Shown: positions 63,005 to 64,000 of the stretch, piece after piece
Layout: every line of letters starts with the position of its first letter
How positions within the stretch are numbered: position 1 is the stretch's first letter
DNA from: Pedobacter sp. JY14-1
GTDB lineage: Bacteria; Bacteroidota; Bacteroidia; Sphingobacteriales; Sphingobacteriaceae
Direction of reading: 5' to 3'
Assembly: GCF_029269825.1 (NCBI RefSeq)
Contig: NZ_JARJHU010000005.1
Coordinates: 620,001-684,000, forward strand
DNA length: 64,000 nucleotides
Made by a program: the position numbers and the translations under genes
Notes under the pieces: generated by a model
The model's database searches: none
What the model was told of the DNA's origin: nothing
What the model saw: only the letters and a program-made list of their open reading frames with translations

Positions 63005-64000
63005 CTAATCCAACGCTTGCCTGATATCGCCCAGAATATCTTCAATATGCTCCAAACCGATAGAAAGACGTATCGTACCCTGCTCTATACCCACCTGCAG
63101 TCTTTCCTCCTCACTTAGTTTAGAATGCGTACTCGTGGCCGGATGCGTCGCGATAGACCGCGTATCTCCCAGATTCGCAGAGATCGAAAACATCTTCAAG
63201 CCGTCCATAAAAGACCGCGCGGCTTCCACACCGCCGTCCAGCACCAGCGTCACAATACCACCACCGGCACGCATCTGCTTCTTCGCGATAGCATATTGTG
63301 GATGCGAAGGCAAAAATGGGTACATCACCTTTTTCACTTTTGGATGACTTTCCAGGAATTCCGCCACCTTAAGCGCATTTTCACAATGCCTGTCCATACG
63401 GACCGCCAACGTCTCCAGGCTCTTAGACAGCACCCAGGCATTAAACGGCGACATCGCCGGCCCACTGTGCCGTGCAAAACCTTCGATCTCCCTGATCAGT
63501 GCATTTGAACCCAGAATAATCCCCCCCAAAGTACGGCCCTGACCGTCGATGAACTTGGTCGCCGAATGGATTGAAATATCTGCACCCAGCCTGATGGGCT
63601 GCTGCAGGTAAGGTGTTGCAAAACAATTGTCGATCACCAGTAGCGCGCCGTACTGCTTTGCAAAATTACCCAGCCACTCCAGGTCGATGATGTCGATGCC
63701 CGGATTGGAAGGCGTTTCCACAAAGATGATCCGCGTATTCGGCTGTATACCCTGTTCCCATTGTTCCGGCTTGTCCAAATCCGCGTAAGTATAGGTAATA
63801 CCCCATTTAGAGAACACATTATTGAGCAGCTGGTGCGTAGAGCCAAATACGGAACGGCTCGACAGCACATGGTCGCCCGATTTCAGAAACGTCGCAAAAG
63901 TTGTAAAGATCGCTGCCATACCGCTGGCCGTGGCCCAGCCGGCCTCAGAACCCTCCAGAGCAGATATCTTACGGATCAGCTCATCTGTATTGGGGTTTGC
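63005..64000 (-). CDS. trans-sulfuration PLP enzyme (O-succinylhomoserine sulfhydrylase type), 5' end cut
   Basis: The frame runs open to the right edge, so the N-terminus is missing. The ATG at 63919 is internal (SGMAAIF). It is a Cys/Met-metabolism fold-type I enzyme: ANPNTDELIRKISALEG, VETPSNPGIDIIDLEWL, VIDNCFATPYLQQP, and the PLP lysine in HSATKFIDGQGRTLGG. The KFIDGQGR form is typical of MetZ, which makes homocysteine directly from an activated homoserine and sulfide. Cystathionine gamma-synthase is the alternative. It would use sulfide from the assimilation operon in this window. Confidence 0.88.
   Translation of the reverse strand, partial: ANPNTDELIRKISALEGSEAGWATASGMAAIFTTFATFLKSGDHVLSSRSVFGSTHQLLNNVFSKWGITYTYADLDKPEQWEQGIQPNTRIIFVETPSNPGIDIIDLEWLGNFAKQYGALLVIDNCFATPYLQQPIRLGADISIHSATKFIDGQGRTLGGIILGSNALIREIEGFARHSGPAMSPFNAWVLSKSLETLAVRMDRHCENALKVAEFLESHPKVKKVMYPFLPSHPQYAIAKKQMRAGGGIVTLVLDGGVEAARSFMDGLKMFSISANLGDTRSIATHPATSTHSKLSEEERLQVGIEQGTIRLSIGLEHIEDILGDIRQALD

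Overview
The window comes from a member of the phylum Bacteroidota, most likely family Sphingobacteriaceae (Pedobacter-like). The family-level call is an inference. It rests on a SusC/SusD outer-membrane pair with SCKK-type lipoprotein signals, many TAnnTTTG-type -7 promoter elements, FtsX-type permease clusters next to a sigma-54 regulator, a DUF4290 protein, and the style of the housekeeping genes. No rRNA, tRNA, CRISPR array, insertion sequence or phage gene was recognised.

Region 1 (1-16.6 kb) is a glycan-utilisation locus. A LacI-type regulator (cut by the left edge) faces a GH109-type NAD-dependent glycosidase. Divergent from that is an N-acetylhexosamine-1-kinase-like phosphotransferase. 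A minus-strand operon then carries a DUF1080 lipoprotein, SusC, SusD, a fasciclin-like lipoprotein and a DUF5007-like lipoprotein. On the plus strand follow a GH92 alpha-mannosidase-type enzyme, an M1 aminopeptidase and an OmpA-type lipoprotein. Four copies of a palindrome of the form CAAWCGNTTG in the two main control regions look like operators of the LacI regulator. The parts fit uptake and breakdown of an alpha-linked N-acetylhexosamine/mannose glycan, perhaps from glycoprotein, with breakdown chemistry that involves C3-keto intermediates.

Region 2 (16.6-30.2 kb) starts with a BtuF-like binding protein. Next comes a six-gene MacB/FtsX-type ABC operon (adaptor, two ATPases, three homologous 790-residue permeases). 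A sigma-54-dependent response regulator and its histidine kinase are transcribed divergently. The shared control region has a candidate -24/-12 promoter in front of the operon and repeated CGGACAGT sites at enhancer distance.

Region 3 (30.2-40.6 kb) has glgC-glgA (glycogen synthesis). It is followed by a complete sulfate-assimilation operon read on the minus strand: sulfite reductase with a C-terminal HEPN-like domain, uroporphyrinogen methyltransferase, a siroheme-synthase/TauE permease fusion, Fe-S APS reductase, CysD and CysN. The operon closes with a strong terminator. In front of it lies the most notable find of the window: a 19-codon leader peptide with two adjacent Cys codons, followed by an intrinsic terminator just before the first gene. 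This is the layout of a cysteine-responsive transcription attenuator.

Region 4 (40.6-64 kb) is mostly housekeeping: GH25 lysozyme, M20 dipeptidase, S8 protease, a histidine kinase, UvrD/PcrA helicase, DUF4290, MurA (Asp at the fosfomycin-target Cys), cystathionine beta-synthase, DprA, a BlaI repressor followed by a wrecked BlaR1/M56 gene, RsmG, a GT2 glycosyltransferase, Tgt (zinc cysteines missing), LptG/YjgQ-type permease, EamA transporter, a large HExxH/propeller/beta-barrel protein, LapA-like protein and a trans-sulfuration enzyme cut by the right edge. A 0.7-kb stretch before the large barrel protein holds no recognisable gene but does have a perfect 14-bp inverted repeat.
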